64,000 nt of DNA from Aselliscus stoliczkanus (GCA_033961575.1 CM066737.1:99290709-99354708), one strand, 5' to 3'; counted from the first letter of the stretch, positions 49,729 through 60,833 are shown. Program-made: numbers and translations. Notes: generated by a model from the sequence alone, not told the origin.

Positions 49729-49834
49729 TTTTTTTTTTTTTGAGGGCAGTGTCACTGGCCCTCATATGTGGGACCTAACCGGGACCGCTGGCTTCCCAGG
49801 CCAGCGCTTAACCACCGCACCACTTGGCCGGCCC
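49729..49834 (-). mobile_element. SINE, short form
   Basis: T-run, GAGGGCAGTGTCACTGGCCC, head ending CACTTGGCCGGCCC. It faces the long SINE at 48989 across the microsatellite. Confidence 0.88.
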
Positions 49835-50261
49835 ATTTTGCTGAATCTTGATTCGTCAACCCAGCACCCCTTGCTCTCACAATATAATTTTGTGTTGCTG
49901 ATGTACTGTTTCTTTGTCAAGCAAGACGAGATAACTTTGGGGGCTGCAGGGTAATTCACGAGTTTATCTTACGGAAGGAGAGAATGTCTCCCAGGTAGCT
50001 GCTCACACCAGGAGTCTGATGTGAGAAAGCATTATCTGTGACAAAAGAAACAGGCCTCTTTTAGTTCCCAGAAACTCCGTCTCCTCCTCCCCTTTAAAAC
50101 TTTTCTGCTTGGTCCAGAACTTGAGGGATGGTCTTTGGACATTAGTCCGCCATCTTCCCAGACTGCCAGCTCCCTGATTAAAAGTAACGTTTCCATTCCC
50201 TTCAACACTTGTCTCTCCAGTATTGGCTTTCGAGTGGTGAGCAGCTGAACTTGGGTTTTTC
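49835..50261 (+). mobile_element. LTR of a class I-like ERV, left part
   Basis: A TTTAAAA TATA-like box near 50092, ATTAAA poly(A)-like signal near 50178 and a U5-like run (ACTTGTCTCTCCAG, TTGGCTTTCGAGTGGTGAGC) resemble gammaretrovirus-type LTRs. It is cut by the L1 at 50262; the LTR end (GGTTTTTCAATAACA) is found past the L1 at 52726-52740. The LTR start is uncertain and could lie to the left of the SINE at 49729. No viral genes adjoin. Confidence 0.55.
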
Positions 50262-50828
50262 TTTTCTTTTTATTTTTTTTAATTCTTTTATTGTGAAATA
50301 AACATTTTTTAAAATAGTTTCAGGTGTACAACACAATGCAATAGTTATACTTTTTACCGCTCAAAGTGACAACCCCCTCCCCCAATTTGCCACCCCACTC
50401 CCCCCCCATATCATACATATCTATTACAATTCCTTTGACTCCCTTCCACAATATAATCCACATCCCGTGACTATCTATATATTCAGTTACATTGGCATAC
50501 AATATTATACATCAGCCTCAGGTGTACAGTGCAGTGATCAAGCCTCTACTCTATCCATGAAGTGGTCTCCCTAACAAGACATGTGACAATCTGACACCCC
50601 ATAAAATATTTACAACATTAATATATTCCCCGAACTGTCTTTCATATCCCTGTGGCAATATTGTAGTTCCCTATTTATGCTGTCTAATCCCTTCCCCTTC
50701 TCCCTCATCCCCACCCGCCTCTGAACTAGCAACCCTCAGTTTTTCCTCTATATCTATGAGTCTGTTTCTGTTTACTTCGCTCGTTCATTCAGTTTTTCAG
50801 ATTCCACATATGAGTGAGATCATGTATT

Positions 50829-50966
50829 CTTTTTTTTTTTTAATTTTTTATTTTTAAATTTTTTTTTTTTTTGAGGGCAGTGTCACTGGCGCTCACATGC
50901 GGGATCCGAACCGGGGCCGCTGGCATCCCAAGCCAGCTCTTAACCACTGCGCCACTCAGCCAGCCC
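50829..50966 (-). mobile_element. SINE, short form, nested in L1
   Basis: T-rich tail, GAGGGCAGTGTCACTGGCGC, head ending CACTCAGCCAGCCC. Perfect 13-bp TSD GAGATCATGTATT at 50816-50828 and 50967-50979. Confidence 0.93.
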
Positions 50967-52183
50967 GAGATCATGTATTTGTCTTTCTCTGACTGACTTA
51001 TTTCACTCAACATAATAGTCTCTAGGTGCATCCATATTGTTGCAAATGGTACGATTTCATTCTTCTTTATAGCGGAGTAATACTCCATTGTATAAATGTA
51101 CCACAGTTTCTTAATCCAGTCATCTACCGATGGGCATTTCAGTTGTTTCCAAGTCTTGGCTATTGTAAGTAGTGCTGCAGTAAACATAGGGGTGCATCTG
51201 TTTTTTCAAATTAATGTCTTGGATTCTTCAGGGTAGATACCCAAGAGTGGAATTGCTGAGTCATATGGCAGTTCCATTTCCAGTTTTTTGAGATACCTCC
51301 ATACTGATTTCCATAATGGCTGCACCTATTTGCAGTCCCACCAAGAGTGCACCAGGGTTCCCTTTTCTCCACACCTTGCCAGCACTTGTTGTTTGTTGAT
51401 TTATTGATGATAGCCATTCTGACAGGAGTGAGGTGGTATCTTATTGTGGTTTTTATTTGCATTTCTCTGATGATTTGTGAGGTTGAACCTTTTTGCATAT
51501 GCCTGTTGGCCATCTGTGTGTCCTGTTTAGAGAAATGCCTCTTCATATCTTCTACCCATTTTTTAATTGGGTTATTTGTTTTTTGGTGTTGAGTTTCGTG
51601 AGTGTTTTATAAATTTTGGATATTAACCCCTTATCAGATATATCATTGGCAAATATCTTCTCCCATTCAGTAGGCTGCCTTTTTGTTTTATTGATGATAT
51701 TTCCTTTGCTGTGAAAAAACTTTTAAGTTTGATGTAATCCCATATGTTCATTTTTTCTTTTATTTCCCTAGCCCGAAGGGATATATCAGTAAAAATATTA
51801 CTGAGGGTAATGTCTGCAAATTTACTCCCTATGTTTTCCTCTAGGAGTTTTATGGTTTCAGGTCTTACATTTAAGTCTTTAATCCATTTTGAGTTTGTTC
51901 TCGTATATGGTGTAAGTAGGTGGTCCATTTTCATTTTGTTGCACGTGTCAGTCCAATTTTCCCAGCACCATTTATTAAATAGATTATCTTTACTCCAATG
52001 TAAATTCTTGCTTCCATTGTCATAGATTAAATGACCGTATATGGATGGATTTATTCCTGGGCTCTCTATTCTGTTCCATTGGTCTATGTGTGTGTTTTTA
52101 TGCCAGTACCATAGTGTTTTGATTACTGTAGCCTTGTAGTATGTTTTGATGTCAGGTAGCGTGATGCCTCCCACTTTGTTCTT

Positions 52184-52290
52184 TTTTTTTTTTTTTTTAG
52201 GGCAGTGTCACTGGCCCTTATATGTGGGACCGAACCAGGGTCACTAGCTTCCCAAGCCAGCACTTAACCACCGCACCACTTGGCTGGCCC
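52184..52290 (-). mobile_element. SINE, short form, nested in L1
   Basis: T-run then AGGGCAGTGTCACTGGCCC; head ending CACTTGGCTGGCCC. TSD TCCCACTTTGTTCTT / TCCCACTTTATTCTT at 52169-52183 and 52291-52305. Confidence 0.92.
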
Positions 52291-52722
52291 TCCCACTTTA
52301 TTCTTATTTCTCAAGATTGCCCTGGCTATTTGGGGTCTTTTGTGGTTCCATATAAATTTTAGGATTCTATGTTTTATATCTGAGAAAAATGTCCTTGGTA
52401 GTTTGATTGGAATTGCATTGAATCTATATATTGCCTTAGGTAGTACTGACATTTTAACTATATTAATTCTTCCTATCCATGAACATGGTATGTATTTCCA
52501 TGTATTTGTATCTTCTTTGATTTCTCTCTTGAGTGTCTCATAATTTTCTGAGTACAGTTCCTTTACTTCTTTAGTTAAATTGATTCCTAGATATTTTATT
52601 GTTTTTGAAGCAATTGTAAAAGGGTTTGATTTCCTGATTTCTTCTTCTGATAGTTTATTATTGGTGTATACCAATGCAACTGATTTCTGAATATTAATTT
52701 TGTATCCTGCTACCTTACCAAA

Positions 52723-52740
52723 TTAGGTTTTTCAATAACA
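52723..52740 (+). mobile_element. LTR end displaced by L1 insertion
   Basis: TTAGGTTTTTCAATAACA repeats the L1 target (TTGGGTTTTTC) and ends in CA, as an LTR 3' end should. Beyond it, GGTATATACCCAAAAG begins unrelated L1 sequence. Confidence 0.5.
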
Positions 52741-52990
52741 GGTATATACCCAAAAGAATTAAAAACGGACTCACACTTGTTCGTAGTGGCACTATTCACA
52801 GTAGCCAAAGGGTGAAACAACCCAAGTGGCCATCAATAGATGAATGGCTAAAAATGCGGTCTGTCTATACAATGGGGTCTTACTCAGTCGTGCAAAGAAA
52901 GAGCTTAAGCCCTGAAAACATGCTAAGTGAAATAAGCCAGTCACCAAAGGACAAATGTTCCTCTTCTATGAAATACCTAGAATAGGTTTA
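52741..52990 (+). mobile_element. Old L1 3' end, sense
   Basis: TATATACCCAAAAGAATTAA, GTAGTGGCACTATTCACAGT and CATCAATAGATGAATGGCTA are L1 ORF2 C-terminal text; diverged. Confidence 0.7.
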
Positions 52991-53650
52991 AAATAATTTT
53001 GTTTCTATTTTCAAAACATTTCTCCAGCTCCCGTTCCTGTATATGTGAACTGTTTTTTAACCTCTGAAACATTCAGGATTTTCTCTTTTTCTCTGATACT
53101 CAGAAGTTTATCAGCGATGGGTCTTTTACTCATTGTGCTGAGTTCCTGGTGGGCCCCTTCCATCCAGAGACTTAGATCCTTCCATTCTACATTCATTAAT
53201 GTATAAAAAACATTACCTCTGACCTCTCTTCCCATGCTCTACATATATTTCCTCTTGCCAGATAGAAATTTCCACGTAATTACCCTACAACCATCTTAAA
53301 CTCATCCCATCTGAAACTGAACTGAGTGAGTCCCAGGAGTGTACTTCTGTTTATGATGTGTTAATAGCTCCCTAATTCATGGAGATACTCAGAATCCAGG
53401 CAGTCCTCTCAGATTCCACTTTTCCCAGTTTTTGAAAAAAAATCTCCCCTTGAACAGTCTGCTGTCATTTGATCTCACCTTTATCCTATCTCCTCTCTGT
53501 AAATCCCCAGTGTGGTGTGCAGGGCAGGTGGCAGGTAACATCGCCACAGGTTTGAGATGACCAGAGGCTCCCTAACGTTAAGTGACTTTCCCAGGCTTAT
53601 GTAGTTAGTGGTGGAACTGGCAGCCGAGCATTCACTCTCACCTGTTCTGA
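52991..53650. other. Stretch without gene
   Basis: Unique-looking sequence; a MIR-like antisense trace near 53570-53640 (TTAAGTGACTTTCCCAGGCT). No exon signals. Confidence 0.5.
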
Positions 53651-53654
53651 CCAT

Positions 53655-53865
53655 AACAGCTCATGTGTACTAAGCACTTACTCTGTGTCTGGCAGTGTTC
53701 TAGCACTCTCCATGTACTAATTTTATCTTCACAGAAACTCTATGGGGTACCTAGGTGCTGTCCCCATTATACAGATGAGGAAACTGAGGCACAGAGGAGG
53801 TAAGTAACCTGCCCAAGGTCAGCAACTGATAAGTGCCAGAGCTCGGATTCAGACCCAGGCAGAGT
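53655..53865 (-). repeat. MIR element, antisense
   Basis: ACTAAGCACTTACTCTGTGT, CATTATACAGATGAGGAAAC, TGAGGCACAGAGGAGG and AACCTGCCCAAGGTCAGCAA follow the antisense MIR order. Confidence 0.82.
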
Positions 53866-53869
53866 TTCT

Positions 53870-54560
53870 TAAAGTCAGGCTTATTAAGGTATGATTTATA
53901 TACAGTAAAATTCACCCTTTTTAGGCATACAGTTCAGTAAGTTTTGACAAACCTATATAGTCCATGTAACTACAGCTACAGTCAAAATACAGAATATTTT
54001 TATTGCCCGCAAAAGTTCTTTTGTGCCCCTTTGTGAGCAATCTCCTCTCCCACCCCAAACAAACAAGGATGTGTTTTCTGCCCCTATAATTCTGCCTTTT
54101 CCAGAGCGCCATACAAGGGGAATCATACAGTATGTAGCCTGTTGCGTCTGGCTTCTTTCGCTTAACAAGACTTGTCCATGTTGTGGCATATGTCTCACTC
54201 ATTCATTCCTTTTTATTGCTAAGTAGCAGTCCGTTGTCTGGAGGTACCAAAAGCTACTTATCCATTCACTACTTGATGGACATTTGTTGCTTCTACCTTT
54301 TGGCAATTATGAATAAAGTACATGTCTTCATGTAGGCATAGCTTTTTATTTCACTTGGGGAAATGCCCAGAAATGAGATTAGCAGGTCATAGGGTGAATG
54401 TGTTTTTTAACTTTGTAAGAAATGACCAAACCATCTCCAAAGTAGCTGTATCATTCGACACTCTCCCCAGCAATGGATGAGAGTCCCGTGACTCTATATC
54501 ATCACCAGCGTCAGGTTCTTTATTTTTAGCCATTCTAGTAGGTGTGAAATGGCATATTGT
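53870..54560 (-). mobile_element. Old L1 3' region, antisense
   Basis: Complement of L1 3' UTR/ORF2: GTAAAATTCACCCTTTTTAG, GGCATACAGTTCAGTAAG, TGTTGTGGCATATGTCTCAC, ATTAGCAGGTCATAGG. Diverged. Confidence 0.65.
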
Positions 54561-54948
54561 GGTCTAAGTGTGCATTTCCCTGAAAGACCCTCTCTACTTG
54601 CCTCCCTTCCAGCAGAGTGGACCAAACCAGTTGAAGTCTCCTTACGTGTGCCGTGCTCTCCTGCCTTTATACCTGCACATGTGCTCTTTCCAGTTTCCAT
54701 GGTCCTAAATGCCCTTTCCTTGTATAAGTTTTGTTAATTGCTTCATACCTGGCCCGTCAGGCTCAGTTTGGTAGCTTTCTCAACCAAGCCTCACTGGGTT
54801 AACTGCCCCTCCTCTGGGCACCCAGAATGCCTAAACACACCCCTGCTTAAGCCCATAAGCACACTGAGTGGGCACCACAGCCTATTTCTCTCTTTCTTTC
54901 ATCTAGCTCTGTGCCTCACATGTAGAAATAGCTCAAAAAATACTCATT

Positions 54949-55094
54949 GAGGGCTGCCCGAGTGGCTCAGCTGGTTAAGAACTCGCTCAAGAGTGCGAGC
55001 TGAGCTCTGAGCAACAGCAGTTCGATGTCAACCCGAGCCGAGCTGCCGCTGAGCTGCCAACAGGTGGCAGGATGGCTCAGCTACAAAAAAAAAA
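54949..55094 (+). mobile_element. B-type SINE
   Basis: GAGGGCTGCCCGAGTGGCTC, GAACTCGCTCAAGAGTGCGA, CAGTTCGATGTCAACC, GGCAGGATGGCTCAGC and an A-tail. The TSD is not evident. Confidence 0.85.
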
Positions 55095-55196
55095 AAAGAC
55101 AAAAGTGGGTTGGTATGGTTCAATTATTTTTCATCTCCACCAAAATTAGAAATAGATGCCATTATTATGCATTTCAACCAATTGTCTGTTTGTCTG

Positions 55197-55204
55197 TCTA
55201 TCTA

Positions 55205-55255
<51 letters not shown>
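55197..55255. repeat. TATC microsatellite
   Basis: About 14 near-perfect CTAT units with one break near the left end. Confidence 0.95.
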
Positions 55256-55284
55256 TGTATCTATCATCTCTACATCTATCTATA

Positions 55285-55460
55285 TAAAACTTTTATTTGG
55301 AAATAATTTCAAACTTACAGAAAAGTTGCAAGGATAGTACAAGGAACATCCATATACCATTTACCCAGGTTCATTGTTAACATTTTCCATTTGCTTTATC
55401 ATTTGTCTGTGTGTGTGTGCGCATACGCAGGCGTACACAGCACACATTTTTTTCTGAATC
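55285..55460 (-). mobile_element. L1-type 3' fragment
   Basis: AATAATTTCAAACTTACAGA, AAAGTTGCAAGGATAGTACA and CCATTTACCCAGGTTCATTG are a common LINE 3' segment; orientation and family are provisional. Confidence 0.5.
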
Positions 55461-55617
55461 ATTTGAGAGTAGGTTTCATACATCATGCCCATGTACCTCT
55501 AAATACTTAAGTGAATCTAAAAACAAGGACATTCTCTTACATAACCATGGTAGGTATCAACATTAGAAAATTTAACATTGATAGAGCACCTTTATCTAGT
55601 TTTTGGTTCTTATTCCA

Positions 55618-55760
55618 AGTATATTAGTTTCCTATTGCTGCTGTAACAAATTACCACAGACTTGGAGATTCAAAACAACACAAATTTATTCTCTTACAGT
55701 TCTGAGAGCGGAAGTCTCAAATGGGTGTCACTGGGCTACAGTCACAGTGTTGGCAGGGCT
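55618..55760. repeat. Common mammalian interspersed repeat
   Basis: TATTAGTTTCCTATTGCTGC TGTAACAAATTACC and AACAACACAAATTTATTCTC are widespread in mammals. A related inverted trace, ATAGCAGCAATAGGAAACTG, lies at about 60993. I cannot name the family securely. Confidence 0.5.
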
Positions 55761-56539
55761 GCGTTCCCGGCCAGAATACTATACAAGTGATGTGTTCTTC
55801 TCAGGGTGTCACATCCATGTCCATCTGCCTCTCATTGGAGATTTTAATTTCAATCACCTGGTCAAGGAGTTGTCCATTCTTTTCACTAATTGCTTTTAAT
55901 TTTTTTTGCCTTGCAATAAATAAGCAATTTATGAGGAGCCACTTTCAGATTTTGAAAGATGCTGCTTCTCATCAAAATTGCCCTATAGATTTAGTGTCTA
56001 TTGGAGAATCTTGTCTGAACCCGTCTGTATGGTTATGGTGGATAAATGATGATTTTTCCACCTCTAGTACTCCCTCTACAGGTACCAACTGGCATTGGTG
56101 TTCTTCTGTAGGGAAGACCCCTCCTTTCTCGTCTTTATTTGGCTATTTAGTATTGATATGGATTCATTTCTACTTTTTCAGTGGCTTAGGATTCATTATT
56201 GTCCTTGATTCTTTTTGATCAAATTTTTCCAGCTTTGGCCACTGGGAGCCTCAAGCTGATGGGTGGTGTCCTCTTGCTGTGCCCCCAGAATAATCTTTAG
56301 CACCTGTTACTTTGTGACATAACAATATGCACCAGGCTCATCTTGGGAATTCCCTGCCTCAGCCTTGAAATCAGCAATTTCTCCAAGGAGCCCTGGTTCC
56401 TTTTAGTGGGGAAAGATATGAGAAACCAAGATTTGGTTACTTGTGCCCTTTGCTATTGGGGTGTTTTTGTAGCCATAGCTAGGAAACACACACACATGCG
56501 TGCACGTGCGCCCACATATTATGTATACATGCATATTTT

Positions 56540-56582
<43 letters not shown>

Positions 56583-56668
56583 TTTTTGAGGGCAGTGTCA
56601 CTGGCCCTCATATGCGGGACCCAAACCAGGGCCGCTGGCATCCCAAGCCAGCTCTTAACCACCGCGCC
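56540..56668 (-). mobile_element. SINE, short form, with TTTA tail and clipped head
   Basis: A (TTTA)n run at 56540-56586, then GAGGGCAGTGTCACTGGCCC. The head stops at CCACCGCGCC, lacking the final ACTCGGCCGGCCC. Flanks TACATGCATATTTT and TACATACATATTTT form a TSD with one mismatch, so the missing head is a 5' truncation at insertion. Confidence 0.88.
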
Positions 56669-57071
56669 TACATACATATTTTAGAAATTGAGAGGTCACA
56701 CTGATACCTCCCATCCATCCCAATAGGATCCTTCCCTGCCTCCCCCGTTTCATATTTGTATGTCCCTTCTTCCACAGTGAGGACCCTGGCTCCCAACAAC
56801 ACCCGATCGTTTAATCGTTTGCTCAATCCCACAACACACCTAAAATAGTTTGAGTTGCTTCACTCATACCACTACAGGAAACAAACCTACTAAAAATATT
56901 CAGGATTTCTTTGCAATTCTCCACGCCCACGCCCCCAAAGACAGCAAGTATATAGATAAGTACTGTGTTCATTAATTACTTGGATTAGTCCTCCCTAATG
57001 TGTTCATGTTCTCCATTCAAATTACTGTTGGTTTTTTTCAGTTTAGCTTGTTTCCCCTTCCCATCCTTGTT

Positions 57072-57525
57072 TTTTTGTTATTTTTTTAAAAGATTTTATT
57101 GGGGAATTGGGGGAGGGGAACAGCATTGGGGAATTGGGGAAGGGGAACAGACAAGTTGCTGTCTTCTTGTTCTTCAGTCTAGTTGCAGAGGACGTTGCTT
57201 CACTGGCCCATTTGGTATCGTCATTGCGCTCTTCCTGGATGAGGCACATCGGTTGCCGGCCTCTGGATGTTGCTCACCGCAGCTATTGGCAGCTCACGCT
57301 GGCTGCCAGCCGCTCACGCTGGCTGCCGGCCACTCACTGTAGCCTATGGCAGCCCACTGCAGCAGGGGCTGCAGCCTACACCGTCACCGGGGCTTGCACA
57401 GCCCAGCTCCAGGTGGAGCTGTTGTTAGCTGTAGAGGGCAGTGTCACTGGCCCTCATGTGGGATCCAAACTGGGGCTGCTGGCGTCCCAAATCAGCTCTT
57501 AACAAATGCGCCACTCGGCCAGCCC
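57072..57525 (-). mobile_element. SINE, long form
   Basis: AAAAGATTTTATTGGGGAAT to CACTCGGCCAGCCC. TSD CCATCCTTGTT at 57061-57071 and about 57526-57536. Two copies of the 20-bp unit. Confidence 0.9.
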
Positions 57526-57550
57526 CCATCCTTGTTGATTTGAGTTAATT

Positions 57551-57973
57551 TTTTTTTTTTAGATTGTTTTTATTGAGGAATCGGGGAAGGGGAACAGACA
57601 AGTTGCTTTCCTTTTGTTTTTTTTTCAGCCTAGCTGTGGAGGACATCGCTTCACTCGCCCATGTTGGTATCATCATTGTGCTCTTCCCAGATGAGGCAGA
57701 TCGGTGGCTGGCTTCTGGACGGCCCCTCAGGGTGGCTCATGGCAGCTCACACTGGCTGCTGGCCGCTCATGGTAGCTTATGGCAGCCCACTGCAGCAGGG
57801 GCTGCAGCCTACATGGACCCCGGCAACTCATGGCAACCCAGCTCCAGGTGGAGCTGTTGTTCACCATCTTAGCTGTAGAGGGCAGTGTCACTGCCCCACA
57901 TATGTGGGATCCAAACTGGGGCCCTGCTGCTCAGAGCTGGCGTCCCTTAACCCACGCGCCACTCGGCTGCCCC
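57551..57973 (-). mobile_element. SINE, long form
   Basis: Second long copy almost back to back with the previous one. GATTGTTTTTATTGAGGAAT to CACTCGGCTGCCCC; flanking TGATTTGA on both sides. The tRNA head is degraded (GGGGCCCTGCTGCTCAGAGC insertion). Confidence 0.85.
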
Positions 57974-58241
57974 TGATTTGATTTTTTGAATATGTAGAAC
58001 ATTAACATACTTCCACAAATCAAAATTATACAAAAAGATACACTTAGAGAAGTATCACTCACTCCTGTATTCCTTCAGCACTGTTCCCTCCCACTACTTA
58101 TAGCCTTCACCTTTCTGTGTTTCTTTAGATAAAGTAGGTATATGTACATTTTACTTATTTCCCCTTTTTTCCTTACTCAGGAGGTAGTATCCTCTATATC
58201 TTTTTTTGGTACTGTGCTCTTTTCACTTAAGAAATCCTGGA

Positions 58242-58461
58242 CTCCACTGTACATCTGAAACTAATATAATATTGAATTTCAACTATAATTTAACAAAATA
58301 TATAGTCACGGGATGTAAAGTACAGCATAGGGAATATAATCAATGGTATTGTAACAGCTATGTACAGTGTCAGATGGGCAGTAGACTTGTTGGGGTGATC
58401 ATTTTGTGAGGCGTGTAAATATCTAATCACTATGTTGTTTTGTATACCGCTAATAAAAAAA
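58242..58461 (+). mobile_element. 5'-truncated L1 3' end
   Basis: ACATCTGAAACTAATATAAT and GGGATGTAAAGTACAGCATA are L1 3' UTR in sense, ending in an A-run. Perfect 13-bp TSD AAGAAATCCTGGA at 58229-58241 and 58462-58474. Confidence 0.85.
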
Positions 58462-58474
58462 AAGAAATCCTGGA

Positions 58475-58876
58475 AATCGCTCCATATCAGATTGTGAGAA
58501 TGTCCTCGTTCTTCTTTTTAGCTGCATAGTATTCCACGTGTAGCTGTGCTTTTATTCAACCACGCTCTTATCGTTGGACATTTAGGTAGATTCTGATATT
58601 TTGCAATTTAAATAATGCTGTAATCAATAACCATATACATATTTTTATCTTGTTAGAGGTGAATCTTCAGGGTAAATTCCAAGAAATGAGATTGCTGAGC
58701 TGATGGGAAAACTGTACCTGGAATATTCTTAGATATTGACAGCTCTCCTCCACAGTATTTGCATCCATTTTTATTTCTTCCAACAATGCAGGGACTGCCT
58801 ATTGCCCCACAGTCTGATGGAGGAGTGAGTTGATAAGCTTTCGAATTTTTGTCAATCTGATCTGTGAGAAATGATA
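58475..58876 (-). mobile_element. Old L1 fragment, antisense
   Basis: CTGCATAGTATTCCACGTGT, TAATGCTGTAATCAATAACC and GAAATGAGATTGCTGAG are a diverged complement of L1 ORF2. Confidence 0.65.
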
Positions 58877-58891
58877 TCTCCATGTTGTTTT

Positions 58892-58998
58892 TTCCTTTTT
58901 TTAGAGGGCGCGTGTCACTGGCCCTCATATGTAGGATCCAAACCAGGGCTGCTGGCGTCCCAAGCCAGCTCTTAACCACTGCGCCAGTCGGCCAGGCC
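58892..58998 (-). mobile_element. SINE, short form
   Basis: AGAGGGCGCGTGTCACTGGC to head CAGTCGGCCAGGCC. TSD TCTCCATGTTGTTTT / TCTTCATGTTGTTTT at 58877-58891 and 58999-59013. Confidence 0.9.
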
Positions 58999-59217
58999 TC
59001 TTCATGTTGTTTTAATTTGCATTTCATCCAGAGATATTTTGATTTTAAAATGTTAGGAAGAAGTGTTGGTTACCCCTGTGATTGTCAGGTACTAAAACAC
59101 ATTTTATAGACTTTCAACTCAGAATTCTCTGAAAAACTGTAAATACTTTTTATCCTAGAAAAATTTTAACATACAGCTCACCAAAATGGACCAGGATGAC
59201 TTCTGAGCCCTTCCACC

Positions 59218-59218
<1 letters not shown>

Positions 59219-59264
<46 letters not shown>
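59219..59264. repeat. TG dinucleotide repeat
   Basis: About 23 uninterrupted TG units followed by GTGTGTTT. Confidence 0.97.
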
Positions 59265-59265
<1 letters not shown>

Positions 59266-59954
59266 TGTGTTTCTGCAATTTGGTCCCTTCCTGATCACGT
59301 TTTTTCTTTTTTTCTTTTTTTCTTTTTTTTTTTTAGCTGGTAGGGACTCTTCGAAAGCTTTCTTGCCCCACCTAATGGGCAAGGAAGGGAAGTGAGCTGC
59401 TTTTTTCAAATTCTGCCTGAAAACCAGAGATTTCAACGCCCACCAAGATGTTCTGCCTCACAGACCTTAGCACAAACCATGACTCTAAAGAGAACGAGAT
59501 AAGGTGATTTACAGTCATGGCTTCAACATACTTCTAGAGCATTTAGACCAAAGCCATGGTTTAAAGAGTGTTAATTAGTAAGGGTGGTTGACATCTTTTC
59601 TTAGCTGTGCTAATTGCTACATGTGTAATCTTTGGTGACAGCTGTTGCTATAGTTAGTCTCTAGGGTCTCAGATGCTCATTTTAAGAAGTTATTTATTTT
59701 TGCAAAATGGAAATAACTTTTTCCAGGTTATATGAGTAATGCATGCCTAATGGGGGGCAAATTCTATAAATTATGAAAACATAATTAAGAAAAATGAAAT
59801 TACCTGTATTCCTACCGCTCAGTGGTAACCACAGTTAACACTTTGGTCTCAGTTTTCTTAGGCTTTGGGCACATATATACCCACTATGCACATGCACATA
59901 TGCACATACACGCACATTTTTCCTCTCTCTCTGTTTCTGTCTTGAAATTTTATA
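59265..59954. other. Stretch without gene
   Basis: T-rich run at 59300-59335, then unassigned sequence; nothing gene-like seen. Confidence 0.5.
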
Positions 59955-60497
59955 TATGTTGGGGAATCAGGGAAGGGGACAGACAAGTTGCTGTCCTTTT
60001 GTTCTTCAGTCTAGTTGCGGAGGACGTTGCTTCACTGGCCCATGTTGGTATCGTCATTGCGCTCTTCCCGGATGAGGAGATCGGTCGCCGGCCTCTGGAT
60101 GGTCACTCACCGTGGCTATTGGCAGCTCACGCTGGCTGCCGGCCACTCACGCTGGCTGCCAGCCACTCATGGTAGCTCACAGCATCCCACTGCAGCAGGG
60201 GCTGCAGCCTACATTGTCACCGGCGACTCACGGCAGCCCAGCTCCAGGTCGAGCTGTTCACTATCTTAGCTGTAGAGAGCGCAGCGTCACTGGCCCATTT
60301 GGGATCCGAACTGGGGCCCTGCTACTCAGAGCTCTTTTTTTTTTTTTTAGAGGGCAGTGTCACTGTCCCTCATATGTGGGATCTGAACCGGGGCTGCTGG
60401 CATTCCAAGCCAGCGCTTGACCACCGCGCCACTCGGCCGGCCCTCAGAGCTCCTGCTTCCAAGCCAACTCTTAACTAACGTGCCACTCGGCCAATCC
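59955..60497 (-). mobile_element. SINE, long form, with nested SINE
   Basis: GTTGGGGAATCAGGGAAGGG to head CACTCGGCCAATCC. The usual AAAGATTTTATTG tail start is lost. A short SINE interrupts it at 60335-60443. Two copies of the 20-bp unit. Confidence 0.88.
60335..60443 (-). mobile_element. SINE, short form, nested in long SINE
   Basis: T-run, AGAGGGCAGTGTCACTGTCC, head ending CACTCGGCCGGCCC. TSD TCAGAGCTC at 60326-60334 and 60444-60452. Confidence 0.9.
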
Positions 60498-60514
60498 ACA
60501 CACATACTTTTTAA

Positions 60515-60690
60515 AAATTCTTTTATTGTGAAATAAACATTTTTTTAAAAATTAGTTTCAGGAGCACAACGCAGTGAAATAGTTATACTTTTTACTCCTC
60601 AAAGTGACAACCCCTCTCCCCCAATTTACCACCCCACTCCCCCCTATATCATATATGTCTATTACAATTCCCTTGACTCCCTTCCACAGA
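60515..60690 (-). mobile_element. L1 3' UTR fragment
   Basis: TCTTTTATTGTGAAATAAAC then C-rich 3' UTR text ACCACCCCACTCCCCCC, matching the ends of the L1s at 50262 and 61911. Confidence 0.8.
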
Positions 60691-60833
60691 CACATACTTT
60701 TTTAACCAAAAATTTGATAGTAGAGAACTTACCATTTTCTATTTTGCATTTGTCACTTAACATACAGTGAACATCTTTGTCTATTCATCATAAAGCTCTA
60801 TAGCATAATGGTTAATTGCTACATAGTAGTTTT

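Larger units (their letters stand above)
50262..52722 (-). mobile_element. 5'-truncated L1 with ORF2 C-terminus, two nested SINEs
   Basis: On the minus strand it runs from inside ORF2 to the 3' end. Translatable pieces of ORF2 lie at 52674-52264, 52174-51623 and 51546-51211; they include [20 protein letters not shown] and WENWTDTCN, typical of the L1 ORF2 C-terminal third. The 3' UTR complement is the C-rich 50310-50800. SINEs at 50829 and 52184 interrupt it. Flanks TTGGGTTTTTC / TTAGGTTTTTC suggest a TSD within the LTR. No full-length ORF remains. Confidence 0.88.

Noticed and set aside
49012..49755. Long Lys/Glu/Arg-rich (KKERKKE) and Phe/Leu/Ser-rich open frames
   Set aside because: They are translations of the CTTT/CCTT microsatellite and adjoining SINEs.
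51211..52674. Reverse-transcriptase-like minus-strand coding regions as a gene
   Set aside because: They are broken pieces of L1 ORF2, truncated at the 5' end and interrupted by SINEs.
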